Assembly (NCBI GenBank): GCA_003676145.1
Contig: NAUB01000027.1
Coordinates: forward strand, 1-64,000
Length of the DNA stretch: 64,000 nucleotides
Direction: 5' to 3'
Source of the DNA: a gamma proteobacterium symbiont of Stewartia floridana
GTDB lineage: Bacteria > Pseudomonadota > Gammaproteobacteria > Chromatiales > Chromatiaceae
Part shown: in pieces, positions 27,146-35,833 of the stretch
How positions within the stretch are numbered: the first letter of the stretch is position 1
How the letters are laid out: each line of letters starts with the position of its first letter
The notes under the pieces: model-generated
What the model was told of the DNA's origin: nothing
The model's input: only the letters and a program-made list of their open reading frames with translations
Databases searched by the model: none
Program-made: the position numbers and the translations under genes

Positions 27146-27778
27146 ATGAGCTCTGCCACTCCCCTGAAACGTCGTCGCGGCCGTCCACCCAAAGACCAGG
27201 CCGGATTCAGTCAAACCAAAGCTGAACTGATTCGTTCAGGTATGGAGGTGCTCACCGAAAAAGGCTACAGCGCCACCGGCATTGACGAAATTCTGCGACG
27301 AGTCGGGGTGCCAAAGGGCTCTTTCTATCACTACTTCAAGAACAAGGATGCCTTCGGCTCGGAACTGATCAGCAACTATGCAAAATTTTTCGAGCACAAA
27401 CTGGATAGATCCCTGGGTAATCGATCCCTCCCCCCTCTGAAACGTTTGAGTGCGTTCATGCAGGATGCGATAGACGGCATGGCCCGGCATCAGTTCAAGC
27501 GGGGCTGTCTGGTTGGCAATCTTGGTCAGGAGATGGGCGCCCTGCCCGAATCATTCCGCAGACAACTGATCGAGGTCTTCGAAACCTGGCAACAACGGCT
27601 GGAAGCCTGCCTGGAGGAAGCTAAGGCGGCTGGCGATATTTCCAGCGACACGGATTGCAAGCAGTCAGCCTACCTGTTCTGGACAGGCTGGGAGGGAGCG
27701 GTATTGCGCGCAAAGCTCGAACGCACTCCCAATGCACTGCAAAGCTACGCAGATTTTTTCATAAACAGTCTGAAATAA
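27146..27778 (+). CDS. acuR: TetR-family regulator, AcuR-like
   Basis: 210 residues from MSSATPLKRRRGRPPK. The upstream TTG at 27110 would run through the operator and is rejected. N-terminal helix-turn-helix (TGIDEILRRVGVPKGSFYHYFKNKDAFG) preceded by a basic RRRGRPPK arm; a ligand-binding C-terminal domain with FKRGCLVGNLGQEMGALPESFRRQL typical of the AcuR branch. AcuR responds to acrylate and controls acuI in DMSP-degrading bacteria; acuI follows 46 bp downstream, supporting the name. Confidence 0.82.
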   Translation: MSSATPLKRRRGRPPKDQAGFSQTKAELIRSGMEVLTEKGYSATGIDEILRRVGVPKGSFYHYFKNKDAFGSELISNYAKFFEHKLDRSLGNRSLPPLKRLSAFMQDAIDGMARHQFKRGCLVGNLGQEMGALPESFRRQLIEVFETWQQRLEACLEEAKAAGDISSDTDCKQSAYLFWTGWEGAVLRAKLERTPNALQSYADFFINSLK

Positions 27779-27824
27779 TTTTTTGTTTTTTACCAGATGT
27801 CCGTCTAACCAAAGAGGCACCGAT

Positions 27825-28811
27825 ATGTTCAAAGGCGTTCTGATTGACAAGCAAGATGAGAACTACACCGCCAAGATTTCAGACATCGATGAAGCGATGC
27901 TCCCGGAAGGTGATGTCACCATCGATGTGCACTATTCATCCATCAACTATAAGGACGCCCTGGCGATCACTGGCCAATCACCGGTTGTAAGACGCTTTCC
28001 CATGGTGCCTGGTATCGATCTGGTGGGAACCGTCAGCAGCACCACACACGACGATTATCAACCGGGCGATCAGGTCGTTCTGAACGGCTGGGGTGTGGGT
28101 GAAAAGCACTGGGGAGGATTGGCACAGAAAGCCAGAGTGAACGGCGATTGGTTGGTTCGACTGCCTGCTTCGTTACAGCCTAAGGATGCCATGGCGATCG
28201 GCACAGCCGGCTACACCGCAATGCTCTGTATCCTCGCACTGGAAAAAAACGGCATTACACCGGACAAAGGTGAGATCCTGGTGACCGGGGCATCGGGCGG
28301 TGTTGGCAGTGTCGCGATTGCGATACTCGCCAAACTGGGTTACTCAGTGATTGCTCTGAGTGGCAAAGCCGAAGCGGAATCCGCTTTTCTGAAGGATTTG
28401 GGTGCGGCTGAAATACTATCAAGTGAAGAGCTCGCTCAACCGGGTAGACCGCTGGCCAAGGAGCGCTGGATCGGTGTGGTCGATGTGGTTGGCTCCCATG
28501 TACTCGCCAATGCCTGTGCCGGCACCCACTATGGCGGTGTGGTCACTGCCTGCGGTCTGGCGGGCGGTATGGACTTTCCGGCAACGGTAGCCCCGTTTAT
28601 CCTAAGAGGCGTCTCCCTGATCGGAATCGACAGCGTGATGTGCCCTAAACAGAGACGCCAGCAGGCATGGGATCGTCTGGAGCAGGATCTGGATCTCAAC
28701 AAATTGAGCAATATTGCTGAAGAGATCGGGTTGTCCGAGGTAATTGAGACGGCAGACAGCCTACTTGCCAGGAAGATCCGGGGAAGAAGAATTGTCGATG
28801 TGAATCGATAG
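27825..28811 (+). CDS. acuI: Acrylyl-CoA reductase, NADPH-dependent
   Basis: 328-residue quinone-oxidoreductase-like MDR enzyme without zinc. N terminus MFKGVLIDKQDENYTAKI, with SSINYKDALAITG, VPGIDLVGTV, the nucleotide-binding ILVTGASGGVGSVAIAILAKLGY and PFILRGVSLIGIDSVMCPKQRR, all typical of AcuI/YhdH. It reduces toxic acrylyl-CoA to propionyl-CoA, in DMSP catabolism or as detoxification. Start at 27825 chosen for AAGAGG 8 bases upstream. No dddL, dddY or acuH is nearby, so general acrylate protection is the safer reading. Confidence 0.9.
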   Translation: MFKGVLIDKQDENYTAKISDIDEAMLPEGDVTIDVHYSSINYKDALAITGQSPVVRRFPMVPGIDLVGTVSSTTHDDYQPGDQVVLNGWGVGEKHWGGLAQKARVNGDWLVRLPASLQPKDAMAIGTAGYTAMLCILALEKNGITPDKGEILVTGASGGVGSVAIAILAKLGYSVIALSGKAEAESAFLKDLGAAEILSSEELAQPGRPLAKERWIGVVDVVGSHVLANACAGTHYGGVVTACGLAGGMDFPATVAPFILRGVSLIGIDSVMCPKQRRQQAWDRLEQDLDLNKLSNIAEEIGLSEVIETADSLLARKIRGRRIVDVNR

Positions 28812-28820
28812 TCGAGCGCT

Positions 28821-28844
28821 GATCTGACACACCGATGTCAGATC
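28821..28844 (+). terminator. Hairpin after acuI, possible terminator
   Basis: GATCTGACA and TGTCAGATC form a perfect 9-bp stem with a 6-base loop, 10 bp past the acuI stop. The following sequence ATTGTGTC is poor in T, so it may be a transcript-end stabiliser rather than a strong terminator. The rest of the gap to 29100 shows only a short TTAGAG/CTCTAA hairpin near 28863-28882. Confidence 0.45.
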
Positions 28845-29100
28845 ATTGTGTCTATCTACTACTTAGAGCCTGTTGACTCTAATCCAATGGGCCCGGTTGT
28901 GCCTTGCTGGGCAGAAAAATGGTCGCAACCCTGAATGGTGCTGACTTACCCGGTATTTGGTGGCGTATGGCCCCACCCTAAACTTTGAATTCAACATTGG
29001 TTATGCCACGATGGCTGTCGGCGCTATAATCTTAAGGCTTAAATAGCACAAACTTAACACAACCATAATAATTCTTAAGCTGATCTTAATATTAAGAAGG

Positions 29101-29493
29101 CTATTCCTGGGGAATGGCTGGCTTGATATCCAGCAGTTGGGTACCGTTCAGGCAATCTAACCCTTTCACAAAGACCACACCATCCTCAATCGCCTCGATC
29201 GGCAGCACCGCGGCTCCAATAGGGTTAGGCCTGTGGGGAGAACGCAAAGCAAAGGCACCGATCATCTCACCACCCTGATTACCCTCCTGCCGAATGGCGC
29301 CCCTGTCGGTATTCTCAAACCAGTAGAGCATCAGGATCTGCTGCCCCTTCTTCAAACCGACAAGGCCGTCTACATAGGCGTCATGAATCACCAGCTGACA
29401 AAGAGGTCCATTCGGATTCACGTTGTTTGGGCAATCCTCCAATGCCCTGTATGGGGTGTTGATATGCCCGATATATTTCAGTGTTTGATTCAT
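29101..29493 (-). CDS. TrmO/TsaA-family methyltransferase-like protein
   Basis: 130 residues from MNQTLKYIGHINTPYRALEDCPNN, with GGAG 9 bases upstream; the ATG at 29508 lacks a site. Family traits: IGAFALRSPHRPNPIGAAVLPIEAIEDGVVFVKGLDCLNGTQLLDIKPAIP, the SPHRPNPIG motif of the SAM-dependent tRNA t6A37 N6-methyltransferase group. It is shorter than E. coli TrmO (235), lacking the C-terminal domain, like the many single-domain TsaA proteins, so the substrate is uncertain. Confidence 0.82.
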   Translation of the reverse strand: MNQTLKYIGHINTPYRALEDCPNNVNPNGPLCQLVIHDAYVDGLVGLKKGQQILMLYWFENTDRGAIRQEGNQGGEMIGAFALRSPHRPNPIGAAVLPIEAIEDGVVFVKGLDCLNGTQLLDIKPAIPQE

Positions 29494-29555
29494 CAGACTG
29501 TGCTCCATGATAGATCGTTGTAATTTTATTCACAGCAAGATAATGATTAATTAAT

Positions 29556-30104
29556 CTACTCCACTATTATATCAACAATAACAAAAGGTCCATCGACCAT
29601 GGTTCTTCTACTTTCGAAACGTTTACAGAGTGCCAGCATAGGGGTATTAGTCATCAGTATATACCCGCGCAGGATTTTAAAACCGTTTTGGTTTGCAGAC
29701 TGAATCAGTTTTCTGAGTAACTGATAGCCCACACCCTGCCCCTGATAGTCGTCAACGACTGTTATGGCGAATTCAGCCATATCTGTTTCATCGGGCAAGT
29801 TGATGTAGCGCGCGATACCGATACCCTGCTCCTCACCGTCATTGGTTACTGTGGCACACCAGGCCACTCTCTGCTTGCCATCCAGATCTGTCAGATAATC
29901 GAGCTGTTGTTCCGTCAAGTGATCCATCGCCGTAGCAAACCGACTGATACGGGAACGGGTAGACATATGCTGAAAACCGATCTCGATCTGCTTCTTCAGA
30001 AATTCAGCGGTGTGTGGGGTATTGGGTTCCACACAGGGTTGCACCCGACATGGGATGCCATTTTTCATGACAAAATCAATGGCGGAGATGGAATCAGTCA
30101 CCAC
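29556..30104 (-). CDS. GNAT-family N-acetyltransferase
   Basis: 182 residues, GTG start at 30104 (a second GTG follows at 30101). The GNAT core is clear: MAEFAITVVDDYQGQGVGYQLLRKLIQSANQNGFKILRGYILMTNTPMLALCKRFES, with the acetyl-CoA loop QGQGVG. Substrate unknown; similar domains are joined to acyl-CoA synthetase-like proteins that acetylate other proteins. The start overlaps the TetR gene by 11 bp, so the two are one operon. Confidence 0.85.
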   Translation of the reverse strand: MVTDSISAIDFVMKNGIPCRVQPCVEPNTPHTAEFLKKQIEIGFQHMSTRSRISRFATAMDHLTEQQLDYLTDLDGKQRVAWCATVTNDGEEQGIGIARYINLPDETDMAEFAITVVDDYQGQGVGYQLLRKLIQSANQNGFKILRGYILMTNTPMLALCKRFESRRTMVDGPFVIVDIIVE

Positions 30105-30672
30105 TGAGCAACTTCCCTGCAGTCTGCTTACAGCTGTGCAACAGACGTTTGGCTAACCTTGGATCATCGATCGCGCGACTGATTGCAACCCCACCAATCA
30201 TCATCGCGGTTACTGCATAGATATCGTCACCGGGTCTGTTTGACTCCTCCGTAGCCTGACGACTGATAAAACGATTCATGCTCTTGTATATGCGCGTGTA
30301 GGCATGTCTCACGTCTGATTCCCGAGTGGCGATATCGGTAACCAGGAAGGCGAGTGGACAGGGACTCTCATCACCCTCCACATGGTCCAGATTCAGATAT
30401 CCCTCCAGCACCCCCTGAAGCCAAGCCTCTCCCTGTTTGCCATTATTCAGATGAGCGGTGAATCGACCGTTTTTCGCAGCATGGGTCATTGCCTCGATAT
30501 AGAGCTCACCTTTGCTGCTGAAATGGGCATAGAAGCCCCCATGAGTCAGACCGGCATCCTGCATGATCTCGCTGATGCCGGTCTTTTCGTAGCCCTGTTG
30601 CAGAAACAATCGTACCGCACTGTCGAGAATACGCTGACGACTCTGCTGCTTGTGCTCAGCGGTATAGGGCAT
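30094..30672 (-). CDS. TetR/AcrR-family repressor
   Basis: 192 residues. N-terminal helix-turn-helix (TGISEIMQDAGLTHGGFYAHFSSKGELYIEAM), C-terminal ligand domain with CPLAFLVTDIATRESDVRHAYTRIYKSM. Divergent from the MAPEG-family gene, with a perfect 12-bp palindrome between them; it probably represses both that gene and its own operon with the GNAT gene. The effector is unknown, perhaps an electrophile given its neighbour. Confidence 0.88.
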   Translation of the reverse strand: MPYTAEHKQQSRQRILDSAVRLFLQQGYEKTGISEIMQDAGLTHGGFYAHFSSKGELYIEAMTHAAKNGRFTAHLNNGKQGEAWLQGVLEGYLNLDHVEGDESPCPLAFLVTDIATRESDVRHAYTRIYKSMNRFISRQATEESNRPGDDIYAVTAMMIGGVAISRAIDDPRLAKRLLHSCKQTAGKLLSGD

Positions 30673-30728
30673 GGCTGTCAGGGCCTGTTAATCAGTGATT
30701 TAATCATGAAATGAAAATAGCATATGCG

Positions 30729-30740
30729 GATAATATTATC
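30729..30740. promoter_or_regulatory. Perfect palindrome GATAATATTATC, candidate TetR operator
   Basis: A 12-bp perfect palindrome lies 56 bp upstream of the TetR start and 64 bp upstream of the MAPEG gene, in the divergent promoter region (30673-30804). Such AT-rich symmetry can also arise by chance. Confidence 0.4.
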
Positions 30741-30804
30741 TTGATCATATTTACGATTTATCTAGGATCCCTGGTGCAACTTCTGTGTAAACCCAAGGAT
30801 AGTC

Positions 30805-31227
30805 ATGAATCACTCACACATTCTGTTACCGATGATCTGCCTGGTGATGATGACCGGTGGAATGGGGATCGCCCTACTCACTGCTCGCTACAAGGCTGTA
30901 AAAGAGGGCTCATTGAGCATTGCCTACTTCAAATACAATCGGGGTGGCCGGCCACCGGAATATCTGATCAAAATCACCCACCACTTTCAAAATCTGCTGG
31001 AAACGCCACAGCTTTTCTATCTGAGTACGATTGTCATTCTGCTATTGGATAAAACTGATCCCATCTATCTTGGACTGGCCTGGTGCTACCTCGCTTCACG
31101 CATGATCCACAGCTGGATACACCTGGGAAGCAATAATGTGCTGCATCGAAAGAATGCCTTTGTTGTCAGCTATCTGCTGATTTTTATTATCTGGAGTCGG
31201 CTGCTATTGCAACTGTTGACGGATTAA
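30805..31227 (+). CDS. MAPEG-family membrane protein
   Basis: 140 residues, four hydrophobic helices. Family signs are ARYKAVKEGSL near helix 1, HHFQNLLETPQLFYLSTIVILLL and the C-terminal SRMIHSWIHLGSNNVLHRKNAFVVSY. MAPEG proteins act on glutathione, lipid peroxides or eicosanoid-like substrates; many bacterial members are uncharacterised. Controlled, by position, by the divergent TetR protein. Confidence 0.85.
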   Translation: MNHSHILLPMICLVMMTGGMGIALLTARYKAVKEGSLSIAYFKYNRGGRPPEYLIKITHHFQNLLETPQLFYLSTIVILLLDKTDPIYLGLAWCYLASRMIHSWIHLGSNNVLHRKNAFVVSYLLIFIIWSRLLLQLLTD

Positions 31228-31249
31228 GCAGACCAAGCAGGTCGGATGA

Positions 31250-32482
31250 TCAGTGACTGTCGGCTTTCAGCGGCTGTTTTTCATCGGCCCCGACCTCGGG
31301 TAAACCGAATGAGAGCAATGCAGCCAGAACCACGAACAGCGCCGACCACCAGAGACAACCCTGAAGGCCGTAAGTCTGATAGATCAAGCCGGAAAGTACG
31401 GTACCGATCAGCCTGCCTCCGGCATTGGCCATATAGTAGAAACCCACGTTCATGGAGACCTTCTCATGATCCGAGTAAGCCAGGATCAGATAGGAGTGAA
31501 CCGCTGAGTTGATGGCGAAAACAATGCCGAACAGAATCAGCCCTACGATCAATACCTGTTCCGCCGGCCATCCCTGATTCAGCGCAATCGCTATGAATGC
31601 AGGCAACAGTGCCAGCAGAAATGCCCACAAGCGTGCCGTTCCCCCACCTGGCCCCTGCCCCTGGTGAACACGTCCGAGCAGTTTGGGAACACTGGCCTGA
31701 ACAAAACCATAGCCGATAATCCAGAGCGCCAGAAACCCACCGACCTGAGTAAAACTCCACTCGAGCACTTCGTAGAGAAACACCGGCAAACCGACCACGA
31801 ACCAGACATCGCGGGAGCCAAACAGAAAGAAGCGCGCCGCAGACAGCCAGTTGATCGCAGCCACCTTGGAGAAGACCTGAGAAAATTTCGGCTTAGATTT
31901 CATCTTCCCGAGCCCGGCGGGAAGCATCATTGAAGTCGCGATCAAAACCAGCAACAGCATCCCGGCCAGGAGAGCCAGTGCGCCGCGAAAGCCGATCCAC
32001 TCAAGCAGAGCGGCGCCAATGAAATAACCGGCACCTTTCAAGGCATTCTTTGAACCGGTGAGCAGCGCCACCCACTTGAACAATTTTGATTCACCACCGT
32101 CACGCACCATCGTCTTGACCGAAGCTTTGGCGGACATTTTGTTCAGGTCTTTGGCAATCCCGGAGAGTGCCTGGGCGATCATCACATAGACAACCGAGAG
32201 CCAGGCGTCGGGTACGGTCAATGCCATCAGTGCAACCACCTGCAGAGCCATGCCGATATGCATGGTCAGATTGAGGCCGATGCGCGCACCCAGCCAACCG
32301 CCTACCAGATTGGTGACAACCCCAAAGAACTCGTAGAAGAGAAACAGCATCGCCACTTCGAACGGCGAGTAGCCCAGCAGGTGGAAGTAGAGCACCACCA
32401 GCATGCGGATTGCCCCGTCGGTGATGGTGAAGGCCCAATAGCCCCCTGTCACCACCAGGTAGTTGCGTACACCTTGATCCAT
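31250..32482 (-). CDS. arsJ: Organoarsenical efflux transporter ArsJ
   Basis: 410 residues, 11-12 membrane helices of the major facilitator type. N terminus GVRNYLVVTGGYWAFTITDGAIRMLVVLYFHLLGYSPFEVAMLFLFYEFFGVVTNLVGGWLG and MNVGFYYMANAGGRLIGTVLSGLIYQTYGLQGCLWWSA are strongly ArsJ-like. ArsJ exports 1-arseno-3-phosphoglycerate made by a partner GAPDH. That gene ends 1 bp upstream, confirming the pair and the call. It gives arsenate resistance without reduction to arsenite. Confidence 0.93.
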   Translation of the reverse strand: MDQGVRNYLVVTGGYWAFTITDGAIRMLVVLYFHLLGYSPFEVAMLFLFYEFFGVVTNLVGGWLGARIGLNLTMHIGMALQVVALMALTVPDAWLSVVYVMIAQALSGIAKDLNKMSAKASVKTMVRDGGESKLFKWVALLTGSKNALKGAGYFIGAALLEWIGFRGALALLAGMLLLVLIATSMMLPAGLGKMKSKPKFSQVFSKVAAINWLSAARFFLFGSRDVWFVVGLPVFLYEVLEWSFTQVGGFLALWIIGYGFVQASVPKLLGRVHQGQGPGGGTARLWAFLLALLPAFIAIALNQGWPAEQVLIVGLILFGIVFAINSAVHSYLILAYSDHEKVSMNVGFYYMANAGGRLIGTVLSGLIYQTYGLQGCLWWSALFVVLAALLSFGLPEVGADEKQPLKADSH

Positions 32483-32483
32483 C

Positions 32484-33482
32484 TTATCCAGCAGCCACTT
32501 TGCGCACGATATCGATCAGTCGGTTGGCGTAACCCCACTCGTTGTCATACCAGGCGTAGATCTTGACCTGACGATCATCGATCACCAGGGTGGATTGGGC
32601 GTCCACAATCGAGGAGCGCGGATCGTTGACATAGTCGACCGAAACCAGTGGACGCTCCTCGTAACCCAGGATCCCTTTCAACTCCCCTTCCGCTGCCTCA
32701 CGAAAATAACCATTCACCTCTTCTGCCGTGACCGCCCTGGGCGCCTCGAAGACAAAATCGGTCAATGACCCGTTCAGCAGGGGCACCCGCACGGCATGGC
32801 CATCGAGACGCCCCTCCAGTTCGGGAAAGATCTTGGTGATCGCCTTGGCAGAGCCGGTGGTGGTGGGAATCAGCGACTGACCACAGGCACGGGCTCTTCT
32901 CAGGTCCTTATGCCCTCTGTCGACGATGGTCTGGGTATTGGTAATGTCGTGGATGGTGGTCATGCAGCCATGCACGATACCGATCTTCTCATGCAGCACC
33001 TTCACCAGAGGTGCCAGACAGTTGGTGGTACAGGAGGCTGCCGTGACCAGATGGTTGACCTCTGGATCGTAGAGATGATCGTTGATCCCATAGACCAGAT
33101 TCAGAGCCCCTTCGGTGGGTGCCGCCACGATGACCTTCTTCACTCCCTGATCGAAGTAGGACTGAAGTGTTTCCGGTTTCTTGTGATGTTTGCCTGTGGC
33201 TTCGATGACGATATCGCAATTCGACCAATCGGTCTCATCGATGGTTGAATTCGAGGAGTAACTGAGGCTGCTCCCATCGACCGTCATTGCAGAGCCATCA
33301 CCCTGGCACTGGTGATCCCAAATGCCGTGCACAGAGTCAAACTGCAATAGGTGGGCGGAACAGCCGGCATCACCGGCAATCTCATTGATCTGGCAGAACT
33401 CCAGATTCTCGTCGCTCCAGCCTGCTCTGAGGCCCAAACGTCCCATACGTCCAAAACCATTGATACCGATGCGTGCTTTCAA
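32484..33482 (-). CDS. ArsJ-associated glyceraldehyde-3-phosphate dehydrogenase
   Basis: 332 residues. N-terminal NAD-binding [15 protein letters not shown], active site [30 protein letters not shown] with catalytic Cys and the partner His, and C-terminal [14 protein letters not shown]. With arsenate instead of phosphate it forms unstable 1-arseno-3-phosphoglycerate, which ArsJ exports. It replaces no glycolytic GAPDH by evidence here; the house-keeping copy is presumably elsewhere. No arsR lies beside it in this window. Confidence 0.93.
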   Translation of the reverse strand: MKARIGINGFGRMGRLGLRAGWSDENLEFCQINEIAGDAGCSAHLLQFDSVHGIWDHQCQGDGSAMTVDGSSLSYSSNSTIDETDWSNCDIVIEATGKHHKKPETLQSYFDQGVKKVIVAAPTEGALNLVYGINDHLYDPEVNHLVTAASCTTNCLAPLVKVLHEKIGIVHGCMTTIHDITNTQTIVDRGHKDLRRARACGQSLIPTTTGSAKAITKIFPELEGRLDGHAVRVPLLNGSLTDFVFEAPRAVTAEEVNGYFREAAEGELKGILGYEERPLVSVDYVNDPRSSIVDAQSTLVIDDRQVKIYAWYDNEWGYANRLIDIVRKVAAG

Positions 33483-33568
33483 AATGTACTCCCACCACAG
33501 TTAAGAATTTATCTCTTTCTACCGGGCTAATTATATAGGCAATTGAATCTGACGGGGCAGATTGTGCC

Positions 33569-34819
33569 GTGAATTTGTTGCAAACGGATTACAATCAAGC
33601 CCATTGGGCCACTCGTGATTACCTGGTTTTTAGATCAACAGCACCATCTCCTGTGTCCTATACTCGTGTAGTGCTTCAACATTTCAAATCTCTCAATCAT
33701 CATCGATACATAGGGGACCTGTCCGGTGCTTTTGCCGACCTGGGCACCTTTCTGCCGATTGTCATCGGTGTTTTAGCCCTGCAGAAGGTCGATCCAACGG
33801 GTCTGTTGATCGGCTTTGGTCTGTTTGCTCTGGTGGTCGCTGCCGTCTACCGGCGTCCGATTCCGATACAACCGATGAAAGTGGTCGCTGCCGTTGTCAT
33901 CACCCAGAGTCTGGATGCTCAGACCATTGCAGCAACAGGTTTTCTATTGGGGATTACGGTTGTTCTGCTCTCTCTGTTGGGAGTCCTCGACCTACTGGCG
34001 CGAAAAATACCCGCACCGGTTATGGCTGGCATCCAACTCGGTGTCGGGCTGATGCTTGCCTGGGCGGGCATCGAGTTGATCGGCACAGATCCCTGGACAG
34101 GTATTGTCGCCAGCGGACTACTGCTGCTGCTTCTGGTTACCCCGCTAAGACCTGCGGCCGCAGTGATCCTCGTCGTTGGCGCCTGTCTATGGAGCCTATC
34201 AACAACAGCACAGAATCCGCTCACCGATATCAGCCTGGCCCTGCATACCCCTCAATGGACCAGCTTCAGCTGGCATCAACTCGGCCTGTCGGCACAGACC
34301 ATTTTACTCCCTCAACTCAGCCTGACACTGACCAATGCGATCCTTGCCACAGCAGCCATTGCCGGCCGCTATTTCCCTGAGGAGAAGCAACGCATCTCCC
34401 CGACCAGACTCGGTTTCACCACCGGGGCGTTGAATATGCTGCTGGCGCCCTTCGGAGCCTTCCCGATGTGTCATGGTGCCGGGGGACTGGTGGTACAACA
34501 CCGTTTCGGTGCCCGCACCTGGCTGGCTCCAGCCCTTTTCGGAACCACCATGCTGGCCCTTGGGTTGCTGTTTGGTCCACAAGCACTGCAGATACTCTTG
34601 CTGATCCCCCTGGCGGCGGTTGGCGCACTGCTGATCTATGCCGGACTCGATCTCGCCTGGCACAAATCGCTCATCTCCTCTCCCCCTCTCGATCTGAGCG
34701 TCATACTGCTGACCGGAATCTGCTGCGCCGTGATCAACGTGGCTGTCGGATTACTGATTGGCTGGGGCTGGTTTATGATCGGTCGATCTCTATTCCCTAA
34801 TAAAGAGAGCGCAGAGTGA
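33569..34819 (+). CDS. Molybdate/sulfate transporter of the MOT1 type
   Basis: 416 residues, about ten membrane helices, with the two MOT1 family motifs: HHRYIGDLSGAFADLGTFLPIVIGVLAL and RRPIPIQPMKVVAAVVITQ. The second half repeats the fold with APFGAFPMCHGAGGLVVQHRFGARTW. MOT1 proteins carry molybdate, and some relatives sulfate. Its place beside the formate dehydrogenase and cofactor genes favours molybdate. The start is a GTG at 33569 with a weak context; the first 44 residues are not conserved in appearance, so translation may begin nearer 33700. Confidence 0.8.
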   Translation: MNLLQTDYNQAHWATRDYLVFRSTAPSPVSYTRVVLQHFKSLNHHRYIGDLSGAFADLGTFLPIVIGVLALQKVDPTGLLIGFGLFALVVAAVYRRPIPIQPMKVVAAVVITQSLDAQTIAATGFLLGITVVLLSLLGVLDLLARKIPAPVMAGIQLGVGLMLAWAGIELIGTDPWTGIVASGLLLLLLVTPLRPAAAVILVVGACLWSLSTTAQNPLTDISLALHTPQWTSFSWHQLGLSAQTILLPQLSLTLTNAILATAAIAGRYFPEEKQRISPTRLGFTTGALNMLLAPFGAFPMCHGAGGLVVQHRFGARTWLAPALFGTTMLALGLLFGPQALQILLLIPLAAVGALLIYAGLDLAWHKSLISSPPLDLSVILLTGICCAVINVAVGLLIGWGWFMIGRSLFPNKESAE

Positions 34820-34830
34820 CCTGACTCAAT

Positions 34831-34986
34831 CTGCAGATCATTGAAAAACAGATTCAATGGTTTCAGCAACTGATGAAGCTTCACGCCTACAGGAAACTTC
34901 CCCATCGGGTGACCATCCGTCTGCTGGATAGACGTTTCAGTCAGAATAATGAACTGCTTGGAGATCTACCCAAAGAGGATGGTTAG
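34831..34986 (+). other. Short coding-like stretch, possible gene remnant
   Basis: Directly after the transporter stop, a frame of about 50 codons (IEKQIQWFQQLMKLHAY, then RKLPHRVTIRLLDRRFSQNN) runs to a TAG at 34984. Composition is protein-like, but there is no ATG with a ribosome site (first ATG at 34873). It may be a relic or a tiny protein with a CTG/ATT start; weak support. Confidence 0.2.
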
Positions 34987-35051
34987 AGCCTGAACCGGCA
35001 ACCCGCAACAGCCGGGATCGATTGTTCCACACCAACCACCCTCTAAGATCT

Positions 35052-35480
35052 CTATTTCACCTTAATCATGATTTTTTCAGAGATTATTGGTGGATTGAAC
35101 GGTATATGGTTCATATCGCCGAGCACCAGTTGCAGACTGTGCTCACCCTTCGGCAGTTCCAGAGTAACCTCGGTCTGACCACCACCGAAATGACGATGCT
35201 GATCATCCGACGGCAGCGGTTTATCCATCGCCGGCATCTTATCCACATTGATCAACAGATGGTGATGACCGGTCTTGGCCTTGTCGATACCCGCCGGTGC
35301 GACCCCCATTCCCTTCAAACCAAACATCACGGTGACAGGACCGGATAGGGAATCACCGTTCTTTGGTGAGATGATGTAGAGGTGAGCGCCTTCGGGTGCC
35401 GGCGTACCGGCGAAAGCAACTGACAGGTTGATAAATAACAGGAACAGCCCCGTGACGACTTTTTGCATATTCGGGATCAT
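35052..35480 (-). CDS. Exported DUF4399 protein
   Basis: 142 residues, ATG at 35480 with GAGGAG six bases upstream. Signal peptide about residues 1-24 (cleavage after AFA). The DUF4399 core shows HLYIISPKNGDSLSGPVTVMFGLKGMGVAPAGIDKAKTGHHHLLINVD and LELPKGEHSLQLVLGDMNHIPFNPPIISEKI. The GHHHLLI motif and a further His pair suggest metal binding, but the function of the family is unknown. No operon partner; about 350 bp of non-coding DNA precedes it. Confidence 0.85.
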   Translation of the reverse strand: MIPNMQKVVTGLFLLFINLSVAFAGTPAPEGAHLYIISPKNGDSLSGPVTVMFGLKGMGVAPAGIDKAKTGHHHLLINVDKMPAMDKPLPSDDQHRHFGGGQTEVTLELPKGEHSLQLVLGDMNHIPFNPPIISEKIMIKVK

Positions 35481-35773
35481 AGTTTTCTCCTCAGATATAA
35501 TTTTTATTCGTGGTCCAATCGATCGCTAATATCGAAGGGAATCTCTGGTCTTTCTTCCCGATGACTGCAGGGATTCAGGAGAATTAGCAACAGGATTAAT
35601 CACTTCCCGTAACTTACAGGGGCGATTTGCGGTTGCTCAGCGAAGATCAATATTCTTCTGCTGTTCGCCATCTCACGGTAAACAGAGATTCCTTAATCTT
35701 TTAGCTACGTAAAGATTGGAGGTTTAGGTTAACAACCAACCTTATAGGGATTTATATGCCCATGTGGAAATAA

Positions 35774-35799
35774 GACAACCTGCAAAACAAATGGTTGTC
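35774..35799 (-). terminator. Hairpin after the formate dehydrogenase gamma gene
   Basis: GACAACC (35774-35780) pairs with GGTTGTC (35793-35799); on the minus strand TTATTT follows. It lies 35 bp past the stop at 35834, so it probably ends the fdh operon. The rest of the gap 35481-35833 contains no other recognised feature. Confidence 0.45.
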
Positions 35800-35833
35800 C
35801 GTGATAACCTTGCAAACAACAGCTTTGATTCAA

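Noticed and set aside
34831-34986. Calling the 50-codon stretch after the MOT1-type gene a real gene
   Set aside because: It lacks a start codon with a ribosome site and any known family; kept only as a possible remnant.
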